From NCBI GenBank assembly GCA_035641235.1, contig DASQUP010000172.1:1-16800 (forward strand): a stretch of 16,800 bases of DNA, in the 5' to 3' direction. The DNA is from DASQUP01 sp035641235 (GTDB taxonomy: Bacteria; Actinomycetota; CADDZG01; WHSQ01). Below are positions 1-6,541 of the stretch, one piece after another. Numbering within the stretch: position 1 is the stretch's first letter; each line of letters opens with the position of its first letter. The notes beneath the pieces were generated by a model. The model was not told the origin of the DNA. It ran no database searches and worked only from the letters and a program-made list of their open reading frames with translations. The position numbers were made by a program, and so were the translations under genes.

Positions 1-710
1 ACCTCCGCAGGAGCTCCCTGTACGGCGCGCGCGTCGGCTTCGACGCCGAACTTTGCGGCGTGATCCACCGCCCGCTCGAGAACATCCTCCGCTTCGGTAG
101 CAGCGGCAATCCGCCACCTGAACTCCGATGGAGTATCGGCAACCGTGCGGCTCGCCCCCCACTGAGCGATCGCGTCGCTCTCGTCCGCGCGCAGGGCGTC
201 TCTCTCATTGTCTGCCAGAGGTTCGTACGCGCAGACGACGGCTGGCTTGATTCCCAAAGTCGCCGCGAGGCTACTTGCCGCGTCGAGCGCGCGCATCGAA
301 GTTGGGGAGCCGTCTACGCCGACCAGCAGGGTCGAGTAGAGGCCGGAAAAACGCGGCTCCGCATCGGTCTTCACGATTAGGAGATCTGTGGGCGCGTGAT
401 GCGAGACCTTGTTTGGCACGTTCCCCAAAAGGAAGCGCCGCGCCCCAGTCATTCCGACGCTTCCTATCACCAAGAGATCCCCCTCAAGCCTTTGCGTTTC
501 GGAGATGAGAACCTCGACCGGCGGACCGGGGACGGCAACCACTTGCGCTCCATACTCGCTGCCGAGCGCTTCGAGCGGCGCGCCGGGATCCCTGCCTGCG
601 TGCAGCAGGACCAGCTCCGCACCCACCTTCTCCGACAATAAGAAGGCGCGATCGGTCGCACGTTTCGCGGTTGCCGAGAGGTCAGTTCCGGCGACGATTC
701 GCTCGTACAT
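1..710 (-). CDS. Tandem universal stress protein (UspA family), cut by window edge
   Basis: The frame is open from ATG at 710 to the left edge, so at least 236 residues are present and the C-terminus is missing. The first Usp domain (about residues 1-125) starts MYERIVAGTDLS and carries the nucleotide-binding pattern G-x2-G-x9-G-N (GSVG, nine residues, GN), followed by HHAPTDLLIVK. A second domain begins at about residue 130 with LLVGVDGSPTSMRAL. Tandem Usp proteins of roughly 280-300 residues are common in actinobacteria; those with this glycine motif usually bind ATP and act in the cytoplasm in stress or dormancy responses. AAGGACG lies 8 nt upstream of the start as ribosome binding site. 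The start is 11 nt after the stop of the thioesterase gene, so the two are probably co-transcribed. The specific role is not known. Confidence 0.9.
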   Translation of the reverse strand, partial: MYERIVAGTDLSATAKRATDRAFLLSEKVGAELVLLHAGRDPGAPLEALGSEYGAQVVAVPGPPVEVLISETQRLEGDLLVIGSVGMTGARRFLLGNVPNKVSHHAPTDLLIVKTDAEPRFSGLYSTLLVGVDGSPTSMRALDAASSLAATLGIKPAVVCAYEPLADNERDALRADESDAIAQWGASRTVADTPSEFRWRIAAATEAEDVLERAVDHAAKFGVEADARAVQGAPAE

Positions 711-721
711 CGGTTTCGTCC

Positions 722-1111
722 TTAGTCGCTGGGCGGCTTTCTGATGGCTAGGGTGCAGCGCGCCACCGCCACGAGTTCGCCCTCCACCGACGTTATGTCC
801 ACAGCCCAGACGTGAAGGGAGCGACCTCTGCGAACGGGCACTGCTGTGGCGCGGATCGTCCCCTCCTTTTGCGTCCTCAGGTGGCTAATGTTGAGTTCGA
901 CGCCCACCGCATACTCCCTTTCGGGGTCGCAATTGAGCCACGCCCCGACGGAGGCTGCGCTTTCGGCCAGGACGGCCGACGCCCCGCCGTGGAGCATGCC
1001 CATCGGCTGATAGACCTTGGGCCCGACCGGCATCTCGAAGACGACGCGTTCCCGACTCGTCTCAACCGATGTGATCCCGAGCACGTCGTGAATGGTGGTG
1101 ACCGCGTCCAT
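722..1111 (-). CDS. PaaI/YdiI-like hotdog-fold acyl-CoA thioesterase
   Basis: 129 residues, the usual length for a single hotdog domain. The signature MLHGGASAVLAESAAS (39-54) contains the HGG loop at 41-43 and a glutamate at 50, the position of the catalytic acid in PaaI, EntH and MenI-type enzymes. GRSLHVWAVDI (97-107) matches the conserved CoA-contacting strand. These cytoplasmic enzymes hydrolyse acyl- or aroyl-CoA thioesters, but the acyl group cannot be read from the sequence. ATG at 1111 is the natural start; no strong ribosome binding site precedes it, which fits translation coupled to the diguanylate cyclase gene ending 24 nt upstream. The Usp gene follows after 11 nt. The family call is firm; the substrate is unknown. 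Confidence 0.88.
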   Translation of the reverse strand: MDAVTTIHDVLGITSVETSRERVVFEMPVGPKVYQPMGMLHGGASAVLAESAASVGAWLNCDPEREYAVGVELNISHLRTQKEGTIRATAVPVRRGRSLHVWAVDITSVEGELVAVARCTLAIRKPPSD

Positions 1112-1135
1112 TGCGGGATGGTACAGGCCGCAGGG

Positions 1136-2068
1136 CTAGTAGGAGCCGCCGACCCCCCAGAGGTCGATCTCAGTGCGTTTACGAGCCAGCTTGCGGGTCT
1201 GCTTGTCGCGATACATGCGCTTGTCCGCTGCCTCGAGCAACTCCTCCGCGGACTTCCCGTCCTCCCCGAACAACGCGACCCCCACGCTGACCGATAGCTT
1301 CAATTGAGGGGCGGAAACGGAACTCTCCCCGAGGATTTCTCGGATGCGGTTGATCACGATCTGGGCGCCGGCCTGATTCGCTTCTCGGAGGATCACGACG
1401 AACTCGTCGCCTCCGTAGCGCGCGAGAGAGTCGGAGCCGCGTACCACCGAGCGCAGGACGTTGGCCACCTCCTGGATGACCTCGGTGCCGACCTGGTGGC
1501 CGTGGGTGTCGTTGATCTTCTTGAGGTCGTCGATGTCTAGCAGCATCAAAGCGAAGTCCGAGGGCTGCGCTTCAAGGACCCCCATCTCTTGATAGAAGCT
1601 CGCGATGTTCGAAACCTTGGTGAGCGGATCGAGAGTGGCCAGCTCCCTCAGGTTCGATTGGACCGAATAGTGGGCCTCGGCGAACGCTCCGAGAATGCCG
1701 GCCGTGATCCCGTAAAGAGCAAACCGCGCCGAGAAGGAACTCAGAATCAGTGTCTGATCGAAACCCGCGCCATTGTTCGCGGAGAAAACGGCGCTGAGCG
1801 CCGCGGCGGCGAGGGCTACGAGGAGGCCCTCACCCAACCCGGCCGCAATAGCCGAGATCGACACTGGGATGATGAACATCCATCCGGAGTCCACTCCGAG
1901 CGGCATCGGAGCGAGAGTGAACAGGGAGGCCGCGACGAGAAGGACGGCAATGACGCCGACACGAACCGACCGCTGTTCGAGGATCACTCGGATCTGCTCG
2001 GTGAGCAGCGAGCGGAACGCTCGTCGGGTGGTGGAAGCCTCGATCACCGTTGCTCCCGTAGCACGCAC
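1136..2068 (-). CDS. Membrane-anchored GGDEF diguanylate cyclase
   Basis: 310 residues starting at GTG 2068. About four hydrophobic segments (residues 37-56, 62-79, 80-97, 111-131) make an N-terminal membrane domain, and the GGDEF domain spans about 143-297. It makes cyclic-di-GMP from two GTP on the cytoplasmic side. The active-site motif GGDEF is intact at 219-223, and LLDIDDLKKIND (176-187) supplies the metal-binding aspartate. RGSD at 210-213, five residues before GGDEF, is a standard RxxD inhibitory site, so product feedback is likely. One oddity is the first motif: it reads LDPLTKVSN where most cyclases have DxLTGLxNR. No EAL domain is present. The membrane part is short and matches no sensor family I can name. 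The thioesterase gene starts 24 nt downstream. Confidence 0.9.
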   Translation of the reverse strand: MRATGATVIEASTTRRAFRSLLTEQIRVILEQRSVRVGVIAVLLVAASLFTLAPMPLGVDSGWMFIIPVSISAIAAGLGEGLLVALAAAALSAVFSANNGAGFDQTLILSSFSARFALYGITAGILGAFAEAHYSVQSNLRELATLDPLTKVSNIASFYQEMGVLEAQPSDFALMLLDIDDLKKINDTHGHQVGTEVIQEVANVLRSVVRGSDSLARYGGDEFVVILREANQAGAQIVINRIREILGESSVSAPQLKLSVSVGVALFGEDGKSAEELLEAADKRMYRDKQTRKLARKRTEIDLWGVGGSY

Positions 2069-2106
2069 TGTCTTCTCTTTCTCCGGTCTTTGTCCCGGCC
2101 GTCGGT

Positions 2107-2128
2107 GACTAGTTCTGATTCACTAGTC
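2107..2128. repeat. Short inverted repeat upstream of the diguanylate cyclase gene
   Basis: GACTAGT (2107-2113) and ACTAGTC (2122-2128) are perfect 7-bp inverted arms around an 8-bp spacer. They lie about 40-60 bp upstream of the GTG start at 2068, where a repressor or activator of the cyclase gene could bind. No regulator is identified, and no confident -10/-35 pair is visible beside it. Confidence 0.4.
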
Positions 2129-2165
2129 GGCATATCGGCAGGCGGTCGAAAAACCTGTAGCTGCT

Positions 2166-2271
2166 CCTTCTGCCTGCTGAGTTAACGGCCCTTTACATTT
2201 CGCCATCGCCTCCGAATCGGGCGCGAAATGAAAGGGCCGGCGGATTCCGCGTCACTGAGCAGACAGAAAGG
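2166..2271. repeat. 106-bp imperfect palindrome; possible transcription barrier
   Basis: The inner stem pairs 2186-2203 with 2223-2239 (17 bp with one bulged A) around a 19-nt loop. The outer flanks 2166-2181 and 2255-2271 are also near-complementary (CTGCCTGCT against CTGTCTGCT on the other strand). A further small dyad, GCGGA-T-TCCGC, sits at 2240-2250, giving a branched structure. It fills most of the gap between the response regulator stop at 2280 and the cyclase promoter region. No T-run follows the stem on the minus strand, so if it terminates transcription it would be of the U-less type. A REP-like or MITE-like mobile repeat is an alternative. Confidence 0.55.
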
Positions 2272-2279
2272 CCGGTGCG

Positions 2280-2972
2280 CTACTCCTCTTCTGGAGGCGG
2301 GGGCTGAGGGGTCGTGTCGACGGGGAACACAGCGTAGACCTCGGCTTTGGAGACCTCTAGGAAGGCCGGAGCGGCCACGAGGTGGCCGCCCTCAATGCTC
2401 GTTACGCGGGCGTGGGTGACCGGGAAGAACGACCGGGAATCGCGATGGATCGACTCCCACGCGTCCGAGAAGCGCGCCAGCTCGGGCGGCATATAGATAG
2501 TTCCCTCGACGGCGAAACGATCGAAGAGGATCACCACGGCAACCGGCACGAGGTCGATCTGATGGGACTGCAACTCGATGCCGGGCGCGGCGTTGCTCTT
2601 TGTTCCCGAGTTCTCCTTGACCATCGTCTTGACTTTGTTCAAGAGCGCGGTCGCAGCGAAGGGTTTCGTCAGGTACGCGCAGTGGAGGGATTTGGCCCGC
2701 TCTGCAACCTCGGGCTCCTGCAGGCCGGTCAGCACCACAATCGGGGTCGCGTGGTAGCGCCCGTCGTTGCGGATCTTTTCGATCAAGGTCCATCCGTCCG
2801 CCGTCGGCAGAGAAATGTCGGTCACGACTGCATCCGGGTTTTCGCTGACGAGAAGCCGCCAGGCCTCCTCGGCATCGCCCGCGTAGACTCCCTGGAAGCC
2901 CTCGTTTTCGAAGTGATAGCGAACTATCTGCATGACGGAAGGCTGATCCTCCACCACCAGGACCTTCGTCAT
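2280..2972 (-). CDS. Response regulator: receiver domain plus uncharacterised C-terminal domain
   Basis: 230 residues. The receiver domain (1-118) is complete: E8/D9 acidic pair, phosphoacceptor D52 in VVTDISLP, T82 and K103 in LTKPF. A linker (119-135) leads to a C-terminal region (about 138-217) that is not a DNA-binding, GGDEF, HD or other usual output domain. It looks beta-rich, with VAVVILFDRFAVEGTIYMP, then ELARFSDAWES and FFPVTHARV, and resembles small beta domains of unknown function with an EGxI...RxSD pattern (possibly DUF6812-like; not certain). The tail TPQPPPPEEE is proline- and acid-rich. A GGAAGGG ribosome binding site lies 10 nt before ATG 2972. No histidine kinase is adjacent. 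The nearest downstream gene is the diguanylate cyclase, so a role in that signalling is possible but only inferred. Confidence 0.88.
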   Translation of the reverse strand: MTKVLVVEDQPSVMQIVRYHFENEGFQGVYAGDAEEAWRLLVSENPDAVVTDISLPTADGWTLIEKIRNDGRYHATPIVVLTGLQEPEVAERAKSLHCAYLTKPFAATALLNKVKTMVKENSGTKSNAAPGIELQSHQIDLVPVAVVILFDRFAVEGTIYMPPELARFSDAWESIHRDSRSFFPVTHARVTSIEGGHLVAAPAFLEVSKAEVYAVFPVDTTPQPPPPEEE

Positions 2973-3058
2973 CTGGCTAGAGCCCTTCCGTAGATCGCGA
3001 AATGTTCATTGCACCTTTATCCCCTTTTGCCAGGGATGACAAGGACAGTCCGGCGGGA

Positions 3059-4105
3059 TCACACTGGATAGACGTCTATCTCTGTCGCCTTTATCGACGC
3101 CCAAACCGTTTCCCCTTTAGCCAACCCCAGATCGGCCGCAGCCGCCGGCGTGACCTCGGCAACTATTCGAACGGGTCCTGAGACCGTCACGCGCATCCGG
3201 TCGCCCTCGTCGTCCATGCCGTCGACCCTCCCTTGCCAGACGTTGCGAGGGGTGCCCTCGGGTCTGGATCTGTAGAGCGCGACCGCACGTGGGTGGACGG
3301 CGGCATGGACTGCTCCAGTCCGCGCGCCGGGCACCACCAGCTCGGCTCCGCCGTCGAGAAGCACTACGCCGCGGGAGGCACGCCCCCGATAGAGGTTCAG
3401 TCCGACCAGAGCGGCGACGTAGTTCGAACGCGGCCGTTCACGAAGCTCCCGGGGGGCGCCGCTCTGCACAACTCGGCCGTGCTCGATAACGATCAGCCGG
3501 TCACCGAGCGTCATGGCCTCGACGGGATCGTGGGTCACCAGCAGGCGAGTTCCATCGAACTCGCCCAGGACGTACACCAGTTCGCGACGCATTTCGACTC
3601 GAGTCCCCGCATCGAGCGCGGCGAGCGGTTCGTCGAGCAACAACAGGCGCGGCCGCACGGCAAGCGCACGAGCCAAAGCCACCTTTTGGGCCTCACCACC
3701 GGAGAGGGCGCTCGGCCGGGTTCCCGCATGGCTAGCAACGCCCAATCGCTCGAGCCACTCGGCTCCCGTCCGGCGCGCCTCGCTCCGCGATGCACCCCGA
3801 GCGCGAAGACCGAAGGCGACGTTCTCAAGAACGGACATGTGTGGGAAGAGCAAGTAATCCTGAAAGACGAAGCCGATGGCCCGCTTCTCGGGAGGAATCC
3901 ATTTCTCGCGCGAATCGAGCAGCCTGCCGTCCAGAACGACGGACCCGTCCTCAAGCGGCAGAAGGCCCGCCACCGCGCGAAGCAGCGAGGTCTTCCCCGC
4001 CCCGTTCGGTCCCAGAAGCACGGCGAGCTCTCCTGTGGCCACCTGCAAATCGACCGCTAGGTCGAGGTTCCCTACGCGCGCGCGGATCGATGCGTCGAGG
4101 CTCAT
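3059..4105 (-). CDS. modC: Molybdate ABC transporter ATP-binding protein ModC
   Basis: 348 residues, the usual ModC size. Walker A GPNGAGKT (32-39), Q-loop Q82, signature LSGGE (134-138), Walker B LLLLDEP (154-160) and H-loop H192 are all intact. A C-terminal TOBE domain (about 288-348, ending VWASIKATEIDVYPV) binds molybdate or tungstate and can inhibit transport. It hydrolyses ATP on the cytoplasmic face to drive oxyanion import through ModB. ATG 4105 overlaps the ModB stop as ATGA (4102-4105). The frame is open further upstream to 4801, but that stretch is antisense-free shadow of modB and is not expected to be translated. It is the last gene of the mod operon, and no T-rich terminator is visible in 2973-3058. 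Confidence 0.95.
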   Translation of the reverse strand: MSLDASIRARVGNLDLAVDLQVATGELAVLLGPNGAGKTSLLRAVAGLLPLEDGSVVLDGRLLDSREKWIPPEKRAIGFVFQDYLLFPHMSVLENVAFGLRARGASRSEARRTGAEWLERLGVASHAGTRPSALSGGEAQKVALARALAVRPRLLLLDEPLAALDAGTRVEMRRELVYVLGEFDGTRLLVTHDPVEAMTLGDRLIVIEHGRVVQSGAPRELRERPRSNYVAALVGLNLYRGRASRGVVLLDGGAELVVPGARTGAVHAAVHPRAVALYRSRPEGTPRNVWQGRVDGMDDEGDRMRVTVSGPVRIVAEVTPAAAADLGLAKGETVWASIKATEIDVYPV

Positions 4106-4908
4106 CCGGCCGGCCACCATCGATCGCGCAACGTGACCAAGACGACGAGCGACACGGCAACGAGCACAATGCTCAAAGCGATCGCCCCTCCGGGTTCTCG
4201 CTGCAACTGCGAATAGACGGCCAGTGGGATTGTCTGAGTCGTCCGGGGAAGGTTCCCGGCAAACGTGATCGTTGCCCCAAATTCGCCAAGTGCGCGTGCC
4301 CAGGCCAGCACGGCTCCCGCGCCCAGCGATGGCCCGATTATGGGAACTGTGACGCGCCGGAAGATCAACCACTTGCCGGCACCGAGGGTGGACGCCGCAT
4401 CTTCGTAGCGCCGATCCATCGATCGCAAAGCGGCCTCCACCGTGAGAACGAGGAAGGGCATCGCCACGAACGTCTCGGCGATCACCACGCCTGGCACCGT
4501 CCCAAACAGAGTCAGTCCAAAGGCGGAGTCCAGTACCCGGCCGACCAGTCCAGTTCGACCAAGCGCCAGAAGCAGCGCGACGCCGCCGACGACCGGCGGG
4601 AGAACTAGAGGCAATATCGCCAGTCCTCGAACTACCGACCGGCCGCGAAACTCCATTCGAGCCAGCACCCACGCGAGTGGCAAGCCGAACGCCACCGAGA
4701 GGGCGGTCGCCCACAGAGAACTGATCAACGACAGCTTTAAAGCGGCTCGGATGTCGCGGTCGCCGAGAAGCTCCGGCAGCGACGTCCAGGGCGCGCGCCA
4801 CAGGAGCCCCGCCAGTGGGAGCACAAAGAACGCAGCTGCGACGGCCCCCAGGGCAATGATGACGGCGGGGGCCCGGGTGCCGCGCGGCCCGGGGGTGGTT
4901 GCTCTCAC
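4102..4908 (-). CDS. modB: Molybdate ABC transporter permease ModB
   Basis: 268 residues from GTG 4908, which overlaps the ModA stop as GTGA (4905-4908). About six membrane segments are visible, the first at residues 14-37. The cytoplasmic EAA loop that docks on ModC lies near 169-190 (EDAASTLGAGKWLIFRRV), and the ModB-like ARALGEFGAT follows at 204-213. The protein forms the homodimeric channel for molybdate in the cytoplasmic membrane. The frame is open to an ATG at 4974, but that start would add 22 arginine-rich residues inside the end of modA. The coupled GTG fits the pattern of the neighbouring junction. The order A-B-C with 4-bp overlaps at both junctions makes the assignment firm. Confidence 0.93.
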   Translation of the reverse strand: MRATTPGPRGTRAPAVIIALGAVAAAFFVLPLAGLLWRAPWTSLPELLGDRDIRAALKLSLISSLWATALSVAFGLPLAWVLARMEFRGRSVVRGLAILPLVLPPVVGGVALLLALGRTGLVGRVLDSAFGLTLFGTVPGVVIAETFVAMPFLVLTVEAALRSMDRRYEDAASTLGAGKWLIFRRVTVPIIGPSLGAGAVLAWARALGEFGATITFAGNLPRTTQTIPLAVYSQLQREPGGAIALSIVLVAVSLVVLVTLRDRWWPAG

Positions 4909-5648
4909 GGCGCGAGGAATCCGAAGTCGCGCAGAGTCGCCTGTCCCTCGCCGGAGACGACGAACTCGAGCCACCGATCGGCGGCCGGATTTTCGTCGGT
5001 CAAACGTGCGATCGGATATTCCGCGCTCACCCCGACCCCTTCGGGAATCGGTATGCCCAGGACCTCCCCCGATGCTGCTTTCGTGTCGGTCGCGTACGCG
5101 ATGCCGACATCCGCCTCACCGAGGGCGACACGCGTCACCACGCCTTTGACCTCGGCTTCGAACGAATCCGGCATTACGGCAAGCCCGGCGGTGTCGAAAA
5201 TTTCGAGTGCATAGCGCCCGGCCGGGCACTCCGGATTGCAGATGGTCACCACGAGGCTTTCGTCCTCGAGGTCAGACAGTTCGCGGACACTACCGGGATT
5301 CTGCCGGGGGACGACGATCTCGAGCTCGTTGCGAGCAAACACCTGCGGTCGGCTGTCTACCAACCCCGCGTCGACGGCGCGAGCCATGCTCACCTGGTCC
5401 GCCGATGCAAAGACTCCGCCGCGCGCCCCCTGCTCGAGTTGAGTCGCGAGTTCAGACGACGACCCGAATACGAAGTCAACCTCTATGCCGCGGTTCCGCC
5501 GCTCGAACGCGGCGCCCAGGTCGGCGAAGACATCGGTGAGCGAACTCGCGGCAAAGACCGTTAACGATTTCCCGTCGCTGGCGTTCGAACCACCGGTGCA
5601 AGCGGCAGCTGCAGCAAAAATCGAAACCACCAGTGTGAGCAGCCTCAC
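4905..5648 (-). CDS. modA: Molybdate-binding lipoprotein ModA
   Basis: 247 residues starting at GTG 5648. The N-terminus is a lipoprotein signal (MRLLTLVVSIFAAAAAC) with lipidated cysteine C17, so the protein should be anchored outside the membrane. LTVFAASSLTDVF (29-41) and FGSSSELATQLEQGA (61-75) are typical ModA oxyanion-binding segments, and VGIAYATD (181-188) is another conserved stretch. C137 and C141, either side of NPE and just before PAGRYA, could form a disulfide close to the ligand pocket. It captures molybdate or tungstate and delivers it to ModB. The gene starts 10 nt after the stop of the regulator gene and shares 4 bp with modB. Tungstate-selective binding cannot be excluded from sequence alone. 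Confidence 0.94.
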   Translation of the reverse strand: MRLLTLVVSIFAAAAACTGGSNASDGKSLTVFAASSLTDVFADLGAAFERRNRGIEVDFVFGSSSELATQLEQGARGGVFASADQVSMARAVDAGLVDSRPQVFARNELEIVVPRQNPGSVRELSDLEDESLVVTICNPECPAGRYALEIFDTAGLAVMPDSFEAEVKGVVTRVALGEADVGIAYATDTKAASGEVLGIPIPEGVGVSAEYPIARLTDENPAADRWLEFVVSGEGQATLRDFGFLAP

Positions 5649-5658
5649 GGATGCACGC

Positions 5659-6054
5659 CTAACCGGCGAGTTCGACGACCACGTTTGTCGCCTTTACCGC
5701 AGCAACCGCAAGGACGCCGGGCTCAAGTCCCAGCTCGTCCGCGGCCTCGCGGCTCATCAGCGAGACGACGCGGAATGGTCCGGCCTGCAAATCAACCTGG
5801 GCCATCACCTCGTCCTTGAGGACCCTCGTAACGATGCCGGTGAAGCGGTTGCGGGCCGACTGGGCCACGATCGATTCGGGCTCGAGCGCCGCCGGCGATT
5901 CGCTCGCAAGCCGCGCCACCGCGCGGCCGTCGACCATGCGGTGGCCTCCCTCGGTGCGGGTTATCTCGAGGCGTCCGGCGTCCGCCCAGCGCCGGATGGT
6001 GTCGGGACTAACTCCCAAAAGGGCAGCGGCCTGACCGATCCGAAACTCTGGCAT
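5659..6054 (-). CDS. MerR/excisionase-type HTH plus TOBE molybdate-responsive regulator
   Basis: 131 residues in two parts. Residues 3-45 are a MerR/excisionase-like winged helix (FRIGQAAALLGVSPDTIRRWADAGRL, then EGGHRMVDG). Residues 68-129 are a single TOBE/Mop domain ending VKATNVVVELAG, which binds molybdate. This layout is functionally like ModE but uses a different DNA-binding domain, and is common beside actinobacterial mod genes. It probably represses the operon when molybdate is plentiful. It is the first gene of regulator-modA-modB-modC, with modA 10 nt downstream. ATG 6054 has no ribosome binding site. A -10 box six bases upstream indicates a leaderless message, and an inverted repeat over the same bases points to autoregulation. 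Confidence 0.9.
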   Translation of the reverse strand: MPEFRIGQAAALLGVSPDTIRRWADAGRLEITRTEGGHRMVDGRAVARLASESPAALEPESIVAQSARNRFTGIVTRVLKDEVMAQVDLQAGPFRVVSLMSREAADELGLEPGVLAVAAVKATNVVVELAG

Positions 6055-6082
6055 GCAAGGATTCTAAGCATGAATCCTCGCA
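6054..6082 (-). promoter_or_regulatory. Leaderless promoter and inverted-repeat operator of the mod operon
   Basis: TGCAAGGATTC (6054-6064) and GAATCCTCGCA (6072-6082) form an 11-bp inverted repeat with one mismatch and a 7-bp spacer. On the minus strand TAGAAT (6066-6061) fits a -10 box. Six bases separate it from the ATG at 6054, so transcription would begin at or next to the A of the start codon. The -35 is weak. The operator covers both the -10 and the start codon, as expected for a repressor site. The binding protein is inferred to be the HTH-TOBE gene product. Confidence 0.65.
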
Positions 6083-6100
6083 TCCGCCAGAATGTGCTGG

Positions 6101-6502
6101 CTACTCGGCGCTCCCGTCGAAGAGTTCTGCGTCGCCCGGCGGCGCGATCCCGTGGCCCAGCTCCGAGGAGATGAACCTCGCCAGATCGAGAGCCTCGCCC
6201 TCAGGAATCGAGATCACGCAGCGCGCCTCGTTGCCGACCCACACGCTGAAGCGCACATGGTGCCCCGGGATGGTCACGGACCCTTCGTCGGTGGTCAGGG
6301 TCTGCTCCCGCAGGTAGCAGCTCACCCTCAGGTAGGCACCTTCCGGATCGCCGTCGCTGACCTTGGTTCCCGCAAAGAAGCGAGCCGCTTTGTTCGGTGT
6401 CCCGTGCATCGCCTCGCTTGGGAGGGGTTCGCCACACCTGAAGCAATAGATGTGCACGGCAGGCTGCTGCTGTCTGCACTGAGGACAATAGATGTGATCC
6501 AC
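6101..6502 (-). CDS. Small zinc-ribbon protein of unknown function
   Basis: 133 residues from GTG 6502, with a strong purine-rich ribosome binding site (GGGGAGGGTGG) directly upstream. The N-terminus has CPQC (6-9) and CFRC (20-23), a four-cysteine zinc ribbon. The remainder (about 40-115) alternates beta strands (GAYLRVSCYL, GSVTIPGHHVRFSVWVG, ARCVISI) and ends in a helix, EALDLARFISSELGHG. No signal peptide or membrane segment is visible. I do not recognise the family. It follows the MocR-type regulator gene by 39 nt on the same strand and probably shares its transcript. The mod promoter begins just downstream. The real coding status is supported by the ribosome binding site and the structured cysteine pattern. 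Confidence 0.8.
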   Translation of the reverse strand: MDHIYCPQCRQQQPAVHIYCFRCGEPLPSEAMHGTPNKAARFFAGTKVSDGDPEGAYLRVSCYLREQTLTTDEGSVTIPGHHVRFSVWVGNEARCVISIPEGEALDLARFISSELGHGIAPPGDAELFDGSAE

Positions 6503-6541
6503 GCCACCCTCCCCGTCCGAAGGTATGTGACCGATCCCAGC

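Noticed and set aside
812..1540. Plus-strand open frames opposite the thioesterase and cyclase genes
   Set aside because: They mirror high-GC codon bias of the real minus-strand genes, show no domain and lack ribosome binding sites.
2069..2279. c-di-GMP riboswitch upstream of the cyclase gene
   Set aside because: The structure is a simple nested palindrome and I see no GEMM-type conserved core; it lies more naturally at the 3' end of the response regulator gene.
3019..3037. ATCCC/GGGAT stem as a modC terminator
   Set aside because: Only five base pairs with a 9-nt loop and no T-run on the minus strand.
4106..4801. Long N-terminal extension of the ModC frame (580 residues in total)
   Set aside because: It lies wholly within modB in another frame, has no domain similarity and is arginine-rich; ATG 4105 with the ATGA overlap and ModC-typical length explains the gene.
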